This document shows, piece by piece, positions 1 through 9,439 of a stretch of DNA of 50,143 bases (its first letter is position 1; every line of letters begins with the position of its first letter). The notes under the pieces are model-generated. The model saw only the letters and a list, made by a program, of their open reading frames with translations, was not told where the DNA came from and ran no database searches. This DNA is from Marinobacter goseongensis (GTDB taxonomy: Bacteria > Pseudomonadota > Gammaproteobacteria > Pseudomonadales > Oleiphilaceae): positions 1 through 50,143 of the forward strand of contig NZ_JAKZAI010000018.1 in NCBI RefSeq assembly GCF_023156235.1, read 5' to 3'. The translations under genes were made by a program, and so were the position numbers.

Positions 1-55
1 ATGGTGGCAACGAATCCTGTGCAGTTGACGATGACCGTATTATCGCTGATTTTGA

Positions 56-73
56 GACTTATTCAGAGCCTCC
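56..73 (-). repeat. Possible insertion-sequence end
   Basis: Read on the minus strand this is GGAGGCTCTGAATAAGTC, a sequence resembling the outer end of many DDE insertion sequences. If it is one, the element lies at positions 1-73 and continues out of the window. No transposase segment can be recognised in the few bases available. Between here and merE I see no gene. Confidence 0.25.
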
Positions 74-168
74 TTAGTTTTCTCCAGCTATTATGTAAAT
101 GTAAACTCGCGTGATTAGCATCTGACATACAGTGGGCCGCGATCCATACCGGATACGACACCGGACCG

Positions 169-399
169 TTACTTGCTGAAGGCCCTTAGTAGTCGGCTCA
201 GCGACAGCACGAACAGGCCGGTCAGCGCGATACCCACGATTACCCAGTGCTCCCCGAGAAAAGCGCCGGCGCTCGTGCCAGCCAGCACGATGGCGAGAAT
301 CGGCAAATGACAGGGGCAACTGAGCACGGCCAATATCCCCCACAAGTAACCATTGCGCGACCGGGATACTTCTGTCGGTTCGCGCTCATTGTTCGTCAT
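169..399 (-). CDS. merE: MerE mercury transporter
   Basis: Small inner-membrane protein of 76 residues that closes mer operons and is thought to help carry mercuric and methylmercury ions across the membrane. It has two hydrophobic segments; the first carries the Cys-Pro-Cys motif in LSCPCHLPIL, and GAFLGEHW lies between them, as in MerE of Tn21. I start it at 399 because GGAGGTGG lies just upstream; an in-frame ATG at 417 would add six residues without a better ribosome site. It is the last gene of the minus-strand mer operon, 77 bases after merD. Confidence 0.88.
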   Translation of the reverse strand: MTNNEREPTEVSRSRNGYLWGILAVLSCPCHLPILAIVLAGTSAGAFLGEHWVIVGIALTGLFVLSLSRLLRAFSK

Positions 400-476
400 A
401 AACCACCTCCAATGCATTGAAGAGTTACGACTCCCTGCAAAAGCCCAATTCGGCCACTGTCCGGTGCCACCTCAAC

Positions 477-888
477 TTACGGCCCTTTGAGAGCGCTCAA
501 CTTCACTCCATGCGCCGCCTTGGTGAGTGCCTGGGTGCAGCGATTCAGTGCGGCTCGTTTAACAGCAATTGTGTGTTGAATTTGCCGTTCGACGGCTCGA
601 CACTGCCCTTTATCCCCGTTGTCGAGCGCCTGTATAAATTCGGCAATCTCGGGGAGACCGAGACCGGCTTCACGACAGGAGCGGATCAACGCCAACCGTT
701 GCAGGCAGCCGTCATCGAACAAGCGAGAGCCCCCCTGAGTGGTGCCACAGGCGTACACCAATCGCATGTCCAGATAAGTCCGGATCTGATGCACTGACAG
801 GCCGCAGAGACGGGCCGCTTCGGAAATGACACAGCCTTCTTTTTGCGCCCCCGGCCCACCTTCAAGGTTGGGGTTTACCATTCGGGTA

Positions 889-899
<11 letters not shown>
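477..899 (-). CDS. merD: MerD secondary regulator of mer operon
   Basis: MerR-family co-regulator of 140 residues. In known systems MerD helps displace MerR from the operator and so tunes expression down after mercury is removed. The N-terminal part holds a MerR-type helix-turn-helix (EAARLCGLSVHQIRTYL), followed by the LFDDGCLQRL stretch typical of MerD. Start 899 follows a clear AAGGAGT; the frame is open further upstream but without such a site. About 18 residues precede the usual MerD N-terminus, so translation could begin slightly later. Its start overlaps the end of merB by 11 bases, which suggests translational coupling. Confidence 0.85.
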
Positions 900-3179
<2,280 letters not shown>

Positions 3180-3181
3180 GG

Positions 3182-3478
3182 TTACTCCTGTTTCGCCTGG
3201 GGCTGTTTCAACGTGGACGGGTAACCCGCGTTAGTCGTGGCTTGAGTCAGCGCCTCAACGGAGGTTTTCTCATCGTCGTAGGTAACCGTCGCATCACGTT
3301 CCTCATATCGGACATCCACAGCGCTCACGCCGTCGACCCGCTTCAGGGCAGCTTTAACCGTAATCGGGCAGGCCGAACAGGTCATGCCTGGAACGGACAA
3401 GGTCACCGTTTGTTGCGCAGCCAGGGCAGGCAGGCTGAACAGCGTAAACAGTACGGCAGCAATCAGGGACTTTTTCAT
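3182..3478 (-). CDS. merP: Periplasmic mercury-binding protein MerP
   Basis: Periplasmic HMA-domain protein that captures Hg(II) and hands it to the membrane transporter MerT. The 98-residue product starts with a signal peptide (MKKSLIAAVLFTLFSLPALA) and carries the metal site Cys34/Cys37 in GMTCSAC, followed by a single ferredoxin-like HMA fold. I start at 3478 rather than an upstream in-frame ATG at 3502 because the signal peptide begins here. It lies 37 bases after merT and 2 bases before the merF start, as usual in mer operons. Confidence 0.95.
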   Translation of the reverse strand: MKKSLIAAVLFTLFSLPALAAQQTVTLSVPGMTCSACPITVKAALKRVDGVSAVDVRYEERDATVTYDDEKTSVEALTQATTNAGYPSTLKQPQAKQE

Positions 3479-3515
3479 GGTGTAGTGCCTCTCAGTCAAC
3501 ATAGTGGATCAGGTT

Positions 3516-3869
3516 TCAGTAAAACAGCGGTAAGACGAAGGGGAAAGCCAACGCAGTCAGAATGAGCAGCGCGACGATCCAGAAAACGACCTTGTAGGCC
3601 GTGCGCACTTGCGGTACCGCGCAAACATCGCCCGGCTGGCAGGCCCCGACAGGTCGATATATCCGGCGCCAGGCAAAGACCATCGCCACCAGTGCCGCAC
3701 CGATGAACCAGGGCCGATAGGGTTCCAGGGCGGCCAGGCTGCCGACCCAGGCACCGGAAATGCCCAACGTGATCAAGACCAGGGGGCCAAGACAACAGGC
3801 AGACGCCAGAGCAGCGGCAATCCCTCCTGCGATCAGCGAACCGCGACCGGATTTTTTGGACTCTGACAT
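3516..3869 (-). CDS. merT: Mercuric transport protein MerT
   Basis: Inner-membrane protein of 117 residues with three hydrophobic helices, first structural gene of the operon. It receives Hg(II) from MerP and moves it inward. The first helix carries Cys25-Cys26 and the cytoplasmic loop carries Cys78 and Cys84 (ACQPGDVC), the two cysteine pairs expected for MerT. It is transcribed away from merR, directly downstream of the MerR-controlled promoter. With merF broken, MerT is the only full-length MerP-coupled importer in the window. Confidence 0.96.
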   Translation of the reverse strand: MSESKKSGRGSLIAGGIAAALASACCLGPLVLITLGISGAWVGSLAALEPYRPWFIGAALVAMVFAWRRIYRPVGACQPGDVCAVPQVRTAYKVVFWIVALLILTALAFPFVLPLFY

Positions 3870-3906
3870 TACGATGGCTCCTTTCTAAAAATGGGTGACT
3901 GAGGTA

Positions 3907-3937
3907 AGGTTACTCCCGTAGTCAGCTACGGAATCAA
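3907..3937 (-). promoter_or_regulatory. MerR-controlled mer promoter and operator
   Basis: On the minus strand a -35 box TTGATT (3932-3937) and a -10 box TAACCT (3907-3912) are separated by 19 bases, the overlong spacer on which MerR acts by DNA twisting. Inside the spacer is a perfect dyad, CCGTAG-TCAG-CTACGG (3916-3931), matching the known mer operator. MerR should repress without mercury and activate merT transcription with it, and also limit its own divergent expression. Confidence 0.9.
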
Positions 3938-3942
3938 CCCCT

Positions 3943-4371
3943 ATGTCCAAAAAACAACACTCAATGACCATTGGAGCCCTGGCCAAAGCCGCCGGTATGG
4001 GAGTGGAAACCATCCGCTATTACCAGCGCCGGGGGTTAGTGGCAGAGCCTGAAAAGCCCTATGGAAGCATCCGCCATTACGACGATCAGGCGTTGGCCCG
4101 CCTGCACTTTATTCGAACGGCCCAGTGGCTGGGGTTCAGTCTGGATGAAATCGGAGGGCTGCTGACACTGCAGGACGGTACCCATTGCGATGAAGCACGG
4201 GTATTGGGCGAGCAAAAACTAGCCAGTGTGCGGGCGAAAATTTCAAGCCTGCGACGCATCGAGCGTGCGCTGGACGGGTTAGTGCAGGAATGCTGCGCTC
4301 AGCGTGGGAATGTTGAATGCCCATTAATCACATCGCTCCAGGATGGGCTTGAAAACTCGGCTTTTACCTGA
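3943..4371 (+). CDS. merR: MerR mercury-responsive regulator
   Basis: Metal-sensing transcription factor of 142 residues that controls the divergent mer operon. The N-terminal helix-turn-helix (IGALAKAAGMGVETIRYYQRR) is followed by the dimerisation helix and the C-terminal metal site. All three mercury-binding cysteines are at their standard numbers, Cys82, Cys117 and Cys126, which separates it from zinc, lead or copper sensors of the family. It starts 6 bases after the operator region, consistent with autoregulation. Confidence 0.96.
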   Translation: MSKKQHSMTIGALAKAAGMGVETIRYYQRRGLVAEPEKPYGSIRHYDDQALARLHFIRTAQWLGFSLDEIGGLLTLQDGTHCDEARVLGEQKLASVRAKISSLRRIERALDGLVQECCAQRGNVECPLITSLQDGLENSAFT

Positions 4372-4469
4372 TTAAAGAACAAGACAGTCCGTGAACGAGG
4401 CGTACACAAAATTAAGGGCTGAAGGGAGGTACGCTAACCTCACCAACCAAAAAAAGCAGGGCCTCCCGA

Positions 4470-4504
4470 AGGGCGAGACACTAGGCATGGCGCCCACTCG
4501 CCCT
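4470..4504 (+). terminator. Hairpin after merR
   Basis: A perfect 8-bp stem AGGGCGAG / CTCGCCCT encloses a 19-base loop. It lies about 100 bases after merR and just before the next promoter. There is no T-run, so it is at best a weak or factor-assisted terminator, or simply a transposon-borne hairpin. Confidence 0.4.
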
Positions 4505-4508
4505 GCGA

Positions 4509-4537
4509 TTGACAGCTACCTTTGCTATTATTACATT
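4509..4537 (+). promoter_or_regulatory. Probable promoter of persulfide dioxygenase gene
   Basis: TTGACA (4509-4514), a 17-base spacer, then TACATT (4532-4537) form a good sigma-70 promoter pointing at the gene starting at 4585. No operator is obvious and no ArsR-family (BigR-type) regulator is present nearby. Confidence 0.5.
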
Positions 4538-4584
4538 TAGTTACACCCTTATATCTTTTAGCGTTTTTCGCAAGGTTGAAATTC

Positions 4585-5283
4585 ATGCTGTTCCGTCAGT
4601 TCTTCGACAAAACATCCAGCACCTACACCTATCTCATTGCGTCCGGCCGGGGTCGAGAAGCGCTCATCATCGACCCCGTAAAAGAGTCGACGGAGGCCTA
4701 TCTTGGGTTAATTAATCAACTTGATCTTAAGCTTGTCCGGGCGATTGATACCCACACTCATGCTGACCACGTCACTGCCCTTGGTGATCTGCGTGACGCC
4801 ACCCAATGCGTCACCATCATGGGTGAATTTACTAACGCGGAATGCGTATCAGAACATGTATCGGAAGGTGATCGAATTGATATCGACGGCATTCGGTTGG
4901 AAGCCATTTACACTCCGGGTCACACTGATGAATCCTTCAGTTTTTACTGGAATCAGGGCGACCAGAAGGCGGTATTCACTGGCGATGTGTTATTGATTCG
5001 CGGTAGTGGCCGGACTGATTTTCAGGGCGGCGACCCACGCAAGAGCTACGATTCTATCGTTAACAAACTGTTCCGCTTACCTGACGATACGTTGGTATAT
5101 CCAGCGCATGACTACAAAGGAATGCTGAGCTCCTCCATCTACGAGGAGAAGCATTACAACCCACGTCTGGCGGGCAAATCGGAAGCCGAGTACGCCCGGA
5201 TCATGAATAATCTTAACTTGCCCGACCCCAAACTGATGGATGTTGCCGTGCCTGCAAATCTGGCATGCGGAAAGCAACCGTGA
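4585..5283 (+). CDS. Persulfide dioxygenase-like metallo-beta-lactamase fold protein
   Basis: Non-haem iron enzyme of the ETHE1 / persulfide dioxygenase family, which oxidises glutathione persulfide to sulfite; also called Blh or PDO. The 232-residue product has the fold's metal motif His57-x-His59-x-Asp61-His62 (THTHADH), the second histidine in YTPGHT, the aspartate in FTGDVLL and the final histidine in YPAHDYKG. The ATG at 4585 matches the family N-terminus (MLFRQFFD); an earlier in-frame start at 4522 would add an unrelated hydrophobic stretch. Next to a DUF442 gene, it points to removal of sulfane sulfur, useful where mercury depletes thiols (inference). Confidence 0.88.
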   Translation: MLFRQFFDKTSSTYTYLIASGRGREALIIDPVKESTEAYLGLINQLDLKLVRAIDTHTHADHVTALGDLRDATQCVTIMGEFTNAECVSEHVSEGDRIDIDGIRLEAIYTPGHTDESFSFYWNQGDQKAVFTGDVLLIRGSGRTDFQGGDPRKSYDSIVNKLFRLPDDTLVYPAHDYKGMLSSSIYEEKHYNPRLAGKSEAEYARIMNNLNLPDPKLMDVAVPANLACGKQP

Positions 5284-5294
5284 CGTTTGTAAGC

Positions 5295-5432
5295 ATGGAT
5301 TGTTACCCAATGGCGCAGCACTCTGCATTGAGTACTGAGTCCGGCCTCGATCGTGCCCTGGCGATAGCGATCCTTGCTGGCATTCTCGCCGGTCTCTTTT
5401 TGGATAAACCCAGCCGCTATGAGCTGACATAA
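5295..5432 (+). CDS. Small putative membrane protein
   Basis: A 45-residue ORF between two sulfur-metabolism genes on the same strand. Residues 21-36 (ALAIAILAGILAGLFL) would form one membrane segment. I see no strong ribosome site and cannot assign a family. It could be a genuine small membrane subunit of the operon or the remnant of a longer membrane gene. Confidence 0.35.
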   Translation: MDCYPMAQHSALSTESGLDRALAIAILAGILAGLFLDKPSRYELT

Positions 5433-5471
5433 ACTTATTCAGAAGTTCCCTGAAATTAAAGGAGATATTCG

Positions 5472-5909
5472 ATGGATATCAAACAACTTGATGAGCGCTT
5501 TAGTGTAACGGCGCAACCTGGTATTGACGATATTGAACAACTGGCAAACGCGGGTTTCCGCACGATTATTGCCAGCAGAGCTCGAAATGAAACGGACGAC
5601 CAGCCTGATACCCAAACCCTGAAAAACAAGGCAGAGTCCCTGGGCATGACGTGGTACGAAATTCCAGTCGAACCGGGAAAGTACGCCCCTGAGGATATCG
5701 AGGCTTTTGCCAGCGCTTTGCAATCATCCACGGACCCGGTTCTCGGCTATTGTCGCACCGGGAAGCGCGCCATCCACTTGTGGGCCTATGCCAAGGCGGC
5801 TCACTATCCGATCGCGGACCTGCTCAGCCAAGCCAGCGCAGCCGGCTATGATCTGGAACCACTGCGGGACGATCTTGAGATATATCGAAATCGGATGGGT
5901 CAGAAGTGA
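5472..5909 (+). CDS. DUF442 / TIGR01244 sulfur transferase-phosphatase family protein
   Basis: A 145-residue protein of the DUF442 family, a tyrosine-phosphatase-like fold that occurs alone or fused to the metallo-beta-lactamase domain of Blh proteins; it is thought to handle sulfane sulfur. The active loop is CRTGKRA with Cys94 and Arg99. AAAGGAGA lies 8 bases before the ATG at 5472, which fixes the start. It follows the persulfide dioxygenase gene in the same direction, the usual pairing of these two families. Rhodanese-like sulfur transfer is likelier than phosphatase activity but the sequence does not settle this. Confidence 0.82.
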   Translation: MDIKQLDERFSVTAQPGIDDIEQLANAGFRTIIASRARNETDDQPDTQTLKNKAESLGMTWYEIPVEPGKYAPEDIEAFASALQSSTDPVLGYCRTGKRAIHLWAYAKAAHYPIADLLSQASAAGYDLEPLRDDLEIYRNRMGQK

Positions 5910-6109
5910 TCGCGAGATCGTCCCGTTAAAACTGGCCTTAAAATGTCAAAATGCCTTGGTGCCATCCGAGGGCTCACGAGCATGACTTTGTCGTTGATGA
6001 TCGTCACATCTACTGGCCCAAATAAAAAGGACGCGCCACCCACTGGATAACGCGCCCCACAGTGCTTTCCAGGCTCTACAACTCGCCGGTGTGATTCGCC
6101 CCAACGGGG

Positions 6110-6841
6110 TTGCCGAACTCAAACGCATCGAGCTCGCGGTTCAGTTTCGGTACCGGCAAAGTGAATGCGCTGGGAGGGTTCACGGGCGCCGTACTCCTGG
6201 CCGGCTTCGCTCTCTTCATGGTGGTTGAGAGCATTGATCGCTTTATCCATCCGGTCACGATTTCGTTCAACGGCGCTATTTTCGTAGCGATCATCGGACT
6301 GATCGTCAACGGCGTGTCGGCATAAATTCTTGGCGACCACCATGACCACAGTCATGCCCACCAGGAAGACGATTCACACCACTCTCATGACCATCACGAC
6401 CACAACCGCCGTGCGGCCTATTTCCACGTGTTGGCCGATGCGCTCACCTCTGTATTGGCCATCGTGGCTCTGCTTGCGGGTAAATACGCCGGGTGGAACT
6501 GGATGGACCCGGCAATGGGTATCGTCGGTGCCATTCTCATTACCCGGTGGTCTTGGGGATTATTGAAAGCCACATCGCGCGTGTTACTCGATCAACAGCA
6601 AACCGGTATCCAGCAGGGCGTTAAACGAGCGGTAGAATGCGGCGATACGCGCGTGAGTGATCTTCATGTTTGGTCGATTGGGCCTAACTTGTATGCTGCG
6701 ATTGTCGCGGTCGTTACCCATGACCCTCAGCCGCCCGGTCATTACCGCGATCGTATCCAAACGGATAACGCATCACTTGTGCATGTGACTGTGATAGTCC
6801 ATACCTGTCCAATGCATTGCGAACTCTCTCAGGATGGGTAG
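6110..6841 (+). pseudogene. Decayed CDF-family metal efflux pump (DmeF/CzcD-like)
   Basis: Remains of a cation diffusion facilitator, an inner-membrane divalent metal-proton antiporter. The readable part begins RFSFGTGKVNALGGFTGAVL (end of cytoplasmic loop into helix 3), runs into helix 4, then meets an in-frame TAA at 6323-6325, and continues in the same frame through a histidine-rich loop, HVLADALTSVLAIVALLAG (helix 5), helix 6 and the C-terminal domain. Helices 1-2 are missing; a short piece at about 5974-6024 reads HEHDFVVDDRH, like the family N-terminus. Deletion plus nonsense mutation make function unlikely. Confidence 0.8.
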
Positions 6842-6863
6842 CCAACCACTGTCATACTAAACA

Positions 6864-7853
6864 TTAATCGGAGCCCTCGATCAGGCTAGCAACTTTGGCC
6901 AGCAGGGTGCTTGCGGCGTTGTCCGTAAACTGCTGCCCTTCCTCGATGTAGCCCCGCACCGCCCCGTCATGCTTCCAGCCGCCCTGACGCTTGATCTGCG
7001 CAAAGTCGACCTTCTCCCGCGCGGCGGCGGTGGATAAACCGCGCCGGAAGCTGTGACTGCTCAGGGTCGGCACGAAGTCCAGGTCGCAGGTTTCCCCGAG
7101 CGCCTTCAGGATACGGTTCACTGACCCGCCTGAGAGGGCTTGGGGTTGCAACCGATCCCAGCGATTGACGGCTCGAAAGACGGGTCCTTCGTGAATGCCC
7201 GCGCGCTTTAGCCAGTTTTCGAGGGCACTGACCGGGCAGACCGGCCCGTTGCCCCGAGGCAGGGCCCGCTTTAGCCCCTCACCGTGAGGATCCGTTTTCG
7301 AGCGCGGCAGAGTCACCACAAGCCCTTCCGGCTCCCACGACAAATCCTCCACTTCAATAGTCACCAACTCACTGCGGCGAAACGCCCCAAAAAAACCGAC
7401 CTGCAGCAGGGCCCAGTCGCGATGCTTCTTGAGCGAGTCAGGCTGCTGCTGGAGTGTTTGCAGAAAGACGGCAATGTGTTCGAGGCGCAGCGCCCGGGCT
7501 TGCCGTTTCGGCCGACCATGGACGCGACGAATCCCTTCCAACGTTTTGCGCACGCCAGGGTCCCGAGCGGGATCACGCAATCCCTGAGTCTGGTGCCAGC
7601 GCCCCAGGGCCGTCAGGTAGACATCCAGCGTGCGAGGATTAAGCGCGACTGCCTGGTCGGACAGGTAGGCCGCCAAGGTCGCCGGCTGTGTCGGTAGACG
7701 TCCGCCCCAGCGCTCAAAGCTTCGAATGGCCGCACGGTAGGTTCGGCGCGTGTTGTCCGTGGTGGCCATGTGGATGTACCGATTAGCCGAATCGGCTAAC
7801 AGGGTCTTTTCCGTATTACGTAATGTGGACCTGGTGGTGGGTTTTGGATCCAT
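6864..7853 (-). CDS. tnpS: Tyrosine recombinase, TnpS-like cointegrate resolvase
   Basis: Site-specific tyrosine recombinase of 329 residues. An N-terminal core-binding domain (about 20-115) precedes the catalytic domain with Arg159/160 in GAFRRSEL, Lys186 in SKTDPHGEG, His267-x-x-Arg270 in HSFRRG, a Trp at the second-histidine position (GGWKHD) and the nucleophile Tyr302. GGAGTGATC upstream sets the start. The divergent KfrA-like coiled-coil gene and the perfect inverted repeat between them match tnpS-rst-tnpT of Tn4651 and Tn5041, where TnpS with TnpT resolves cointegrates. A plasmid dimer resolvase is the alternative. Confidence 0.8.
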   Translation of the reverse strand: MDPKPTTRSTLRNTEKTLLADSANRYIHMATTDNTRRTYRAAIRSFERWGGRLPTQPATLAAYLSDQAVALNPRTLDVYLTALGRWHQTQGLRDPARDPGVRKTLEGIRRVHGRPKRQARALRLEHIAVFLQTLQQQPDSLKKHRDWALLQVGFFGAFRRSELVTIEVEDLSWEPEGLVVTLPRSKTDPHGEGLKRALPRGNGPVCPVSALENWLKRAGIHEGPVFRAVNRWDRLQPQALSGGSVNRILKALGETCDLDFVPTLSSHSFRRGLSTAAAREKVDFAQIKRQGGWKHDGAVRGYIEEGQQFTDNAASTLLAKVASLIEGSD

Positions 7854-7933
7854 GATCACTCCAATTCGAGGCGTGCTCTCAAGAGCCGGTGGTGTACCGG
7901 TGTTACAGGGGCAGAATAGAGCAGACCACACTC

Positions 7934-7965
7934 TAACGCACGTTAATGCTCTTTAACGTGCGTTA
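7934..7965. repeat. Candidate recombination site (rst-like inverted repeat)
   Basis: A perfect 12-bp inverted repeat, TAACGCACGTTA (7934-7945) and TAACGTGCGTTA (7954-7965), with an 8-base centre. It lies in the 195-bp AT-rich interval between the divergent recombinase and coiled-coil genes, the place and geometry of the core resolution site in Tn4651-type elements. A weaker copy, TAACGT...ACGTTA, lies at about 8000-8026. These would be strand-exchange arms plus accessory binding sites. Confidence 0.72.
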
Positions 7966-8048
7966 TGTTTCTTAAATTAACTTTGTTAATTATCTCATAA
8001 ATAACGTAATATTACATATCACGTTATATGAAAAAAATGAGGCATGTC

Positions 8049-9104
8049 ATGGCCCGCGCCGGAATTACCTACCAGGATGTCGCCAACGCTGCGCAACGCG
8101 TCCGCCAACGCGGTGACGAGCCTACTGTCGACCGGGTGCGATCGGAACTCGGTACCGGCAGTCGCAGCACGCTTGGGCCAATGCTGAAACGTTGGAAAAC
8201 AGGCAGCGAAGCCGCAGCGCATCTGAACGGACTCCCGGCTGACTTGGTGGCCGCCGTGAAAGCCCTGCATGAGCGAGCTCAATACGCGGCCGATGAACGT
8301 ATTACGCAGGAGCGCGAAGCGCACCAGACGCTGGAACAGCAATGGCGCACCGAGCTGGAAGAGGTGCGGCAGCGGTGCGAGTCACTGGAAGAGCAACGCT
8401 GCGGACTGGAGAAGGCCAATGAAGCGCTTCGCAACGAAAGCGATGCCCAGGCCCACGCTCTGCAACAGGAACAGCACCGGGCGGCCTCACTCACGTCCAA
8501 ACTGGAGGCAAGTCAGGAGAAACTCAGTGAGACCACTGCAACCGTCCAAGAGATGAAGCAGGAAAACCGCGATATCCGCAGCCATTTCGAGCACTACCAG
8601 CAGGAGATTGCCGAGGATCGCCGTCATGAACGGGATCAGTTTCACAGGACCCAGTCAGGACTGGAGGGTCAGGTGGATCAGCTGACGCAGCAGCTCCGTT
8701 CCAGCGAACAGGATCGCGACACGCTGAGACAACATCGCGACCAAATAAACCAGCGCTATAAGGCCAGTCAGGATCACGCTGAAAACTTGAAAGAAAAGTT
8801 GCACGCGAGCCAGGCCGTCATAACACAATGGGCAACGCGAACAGAAACGCTGGAAGCGACAGTCGACCGCCTCCAGCTGGAGCGAGATAGCGACGCCGAA
8901 CACCGGGAGAAGCTTGGTGCGGCCCTAACGGATTCTGAAAAACATCTCGCGGCCTGCCAGCAGCGGATCTCCGACCTCAGAGAGCGCGTGGCAGCGGCTG
9001 ACGACCGAAACCAGTTCCTCAACGATCAGAACCGCGAATTACTCCAGGAGAAAGCTGTCCTCCAGGGTCAATTGAAACAACTTCAAACAAGCCTGGCTAA
9101 ATAG
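8049..9104 (+). CDS. tnpT: KfrA-N domain coiled-coil DNA-binding protein, TnpT-like
   Basis: About 351 residues. The first 60 form a KfrA-type helix-turn-helix (ITYQDVANAAQRV, then PTVDRVRSELGTGSRSTLGPML), and residues from about 80 to the end form one long, nearly uninterrupted coiled coil rich in Glu, Gln, Arg and Leu. TnpT of Tn4651 has this build and acts with TnpS at the resolution site; plasmid KfrA proteins share it and act in plasmid maintenance. ATGs at 8028 and 8037 are in frame, but only the one at 8049 has a possible ribosome site (GAGG) and matches family N-termini. Confidence 0.72.
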   Translation: MARAGITYQDVANAAQRVRQRGDEPTVDRVRSELGTGSRSTLGPMLKRWKTGSEAAAHLNGLPADLVAAVKALHERAQYAADERITQEREAHQTLEQQWRTELEEVRQRCESLEEQRCGLEKANEALRNESDAQAHALQQEQHRAASLTSKLEASQEKLSETTATVQEMKQENRDIRSHFEHYQQEIAEDRRHERDQFHRTQSGLEGQVDQLTQQLRSSEQDRDTLRQHRDQINQRYKASQDHAENLKEKLHASQAVITQWATRTETLEATVDRLQLERDSDAEHREKLGAALTDSEKHLAACQQRISDLRERVAAADDRNQFLNDQNRELLQEKAVLQGQLKQLQTSLAK

Positions 9105-9439
9105 CCGGTGATTGACGGCCCGATCAGCCCTGAGAGTTGCAAGCAATGCCACTCGCGCAAGGAGAAGTTAGATGTCTACCGTGATCTTTGGCAGGCTGCG
9201 ATAGTTTAGGGTTTGTAAAACAGATGGTTAACGGGCTTTTTGGAGGATTTCGTCAGAATCGTTGCCGTTCCTGAAAAAGCGCTAAATACTTCTTCAAAGG
9301 CGGGGAGAATGTAAAAAAACCTGAACAGCGTTGAGGCCAAAAGGCCCATGCCAGAGCGAAAGCTGCCGCGGATAACAGTTTCACCGCTCTGGCACAGTTC
9401 GGTTAGAGCGTTGCGGGTCTGTGGGGCGCGGTCACCATC
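9105..9439. other. Gap without a recognisable gene
   Basis: 335 bases between two convergent genes. The only signal is AAGGAG followed by an ATG at about 9173 that opens a 10-codon frame before a stop, which may be the truncated beginning of a lost gene. No transposon terminal repeat or transposase fragment was recognised here. Confidence 0.4.
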
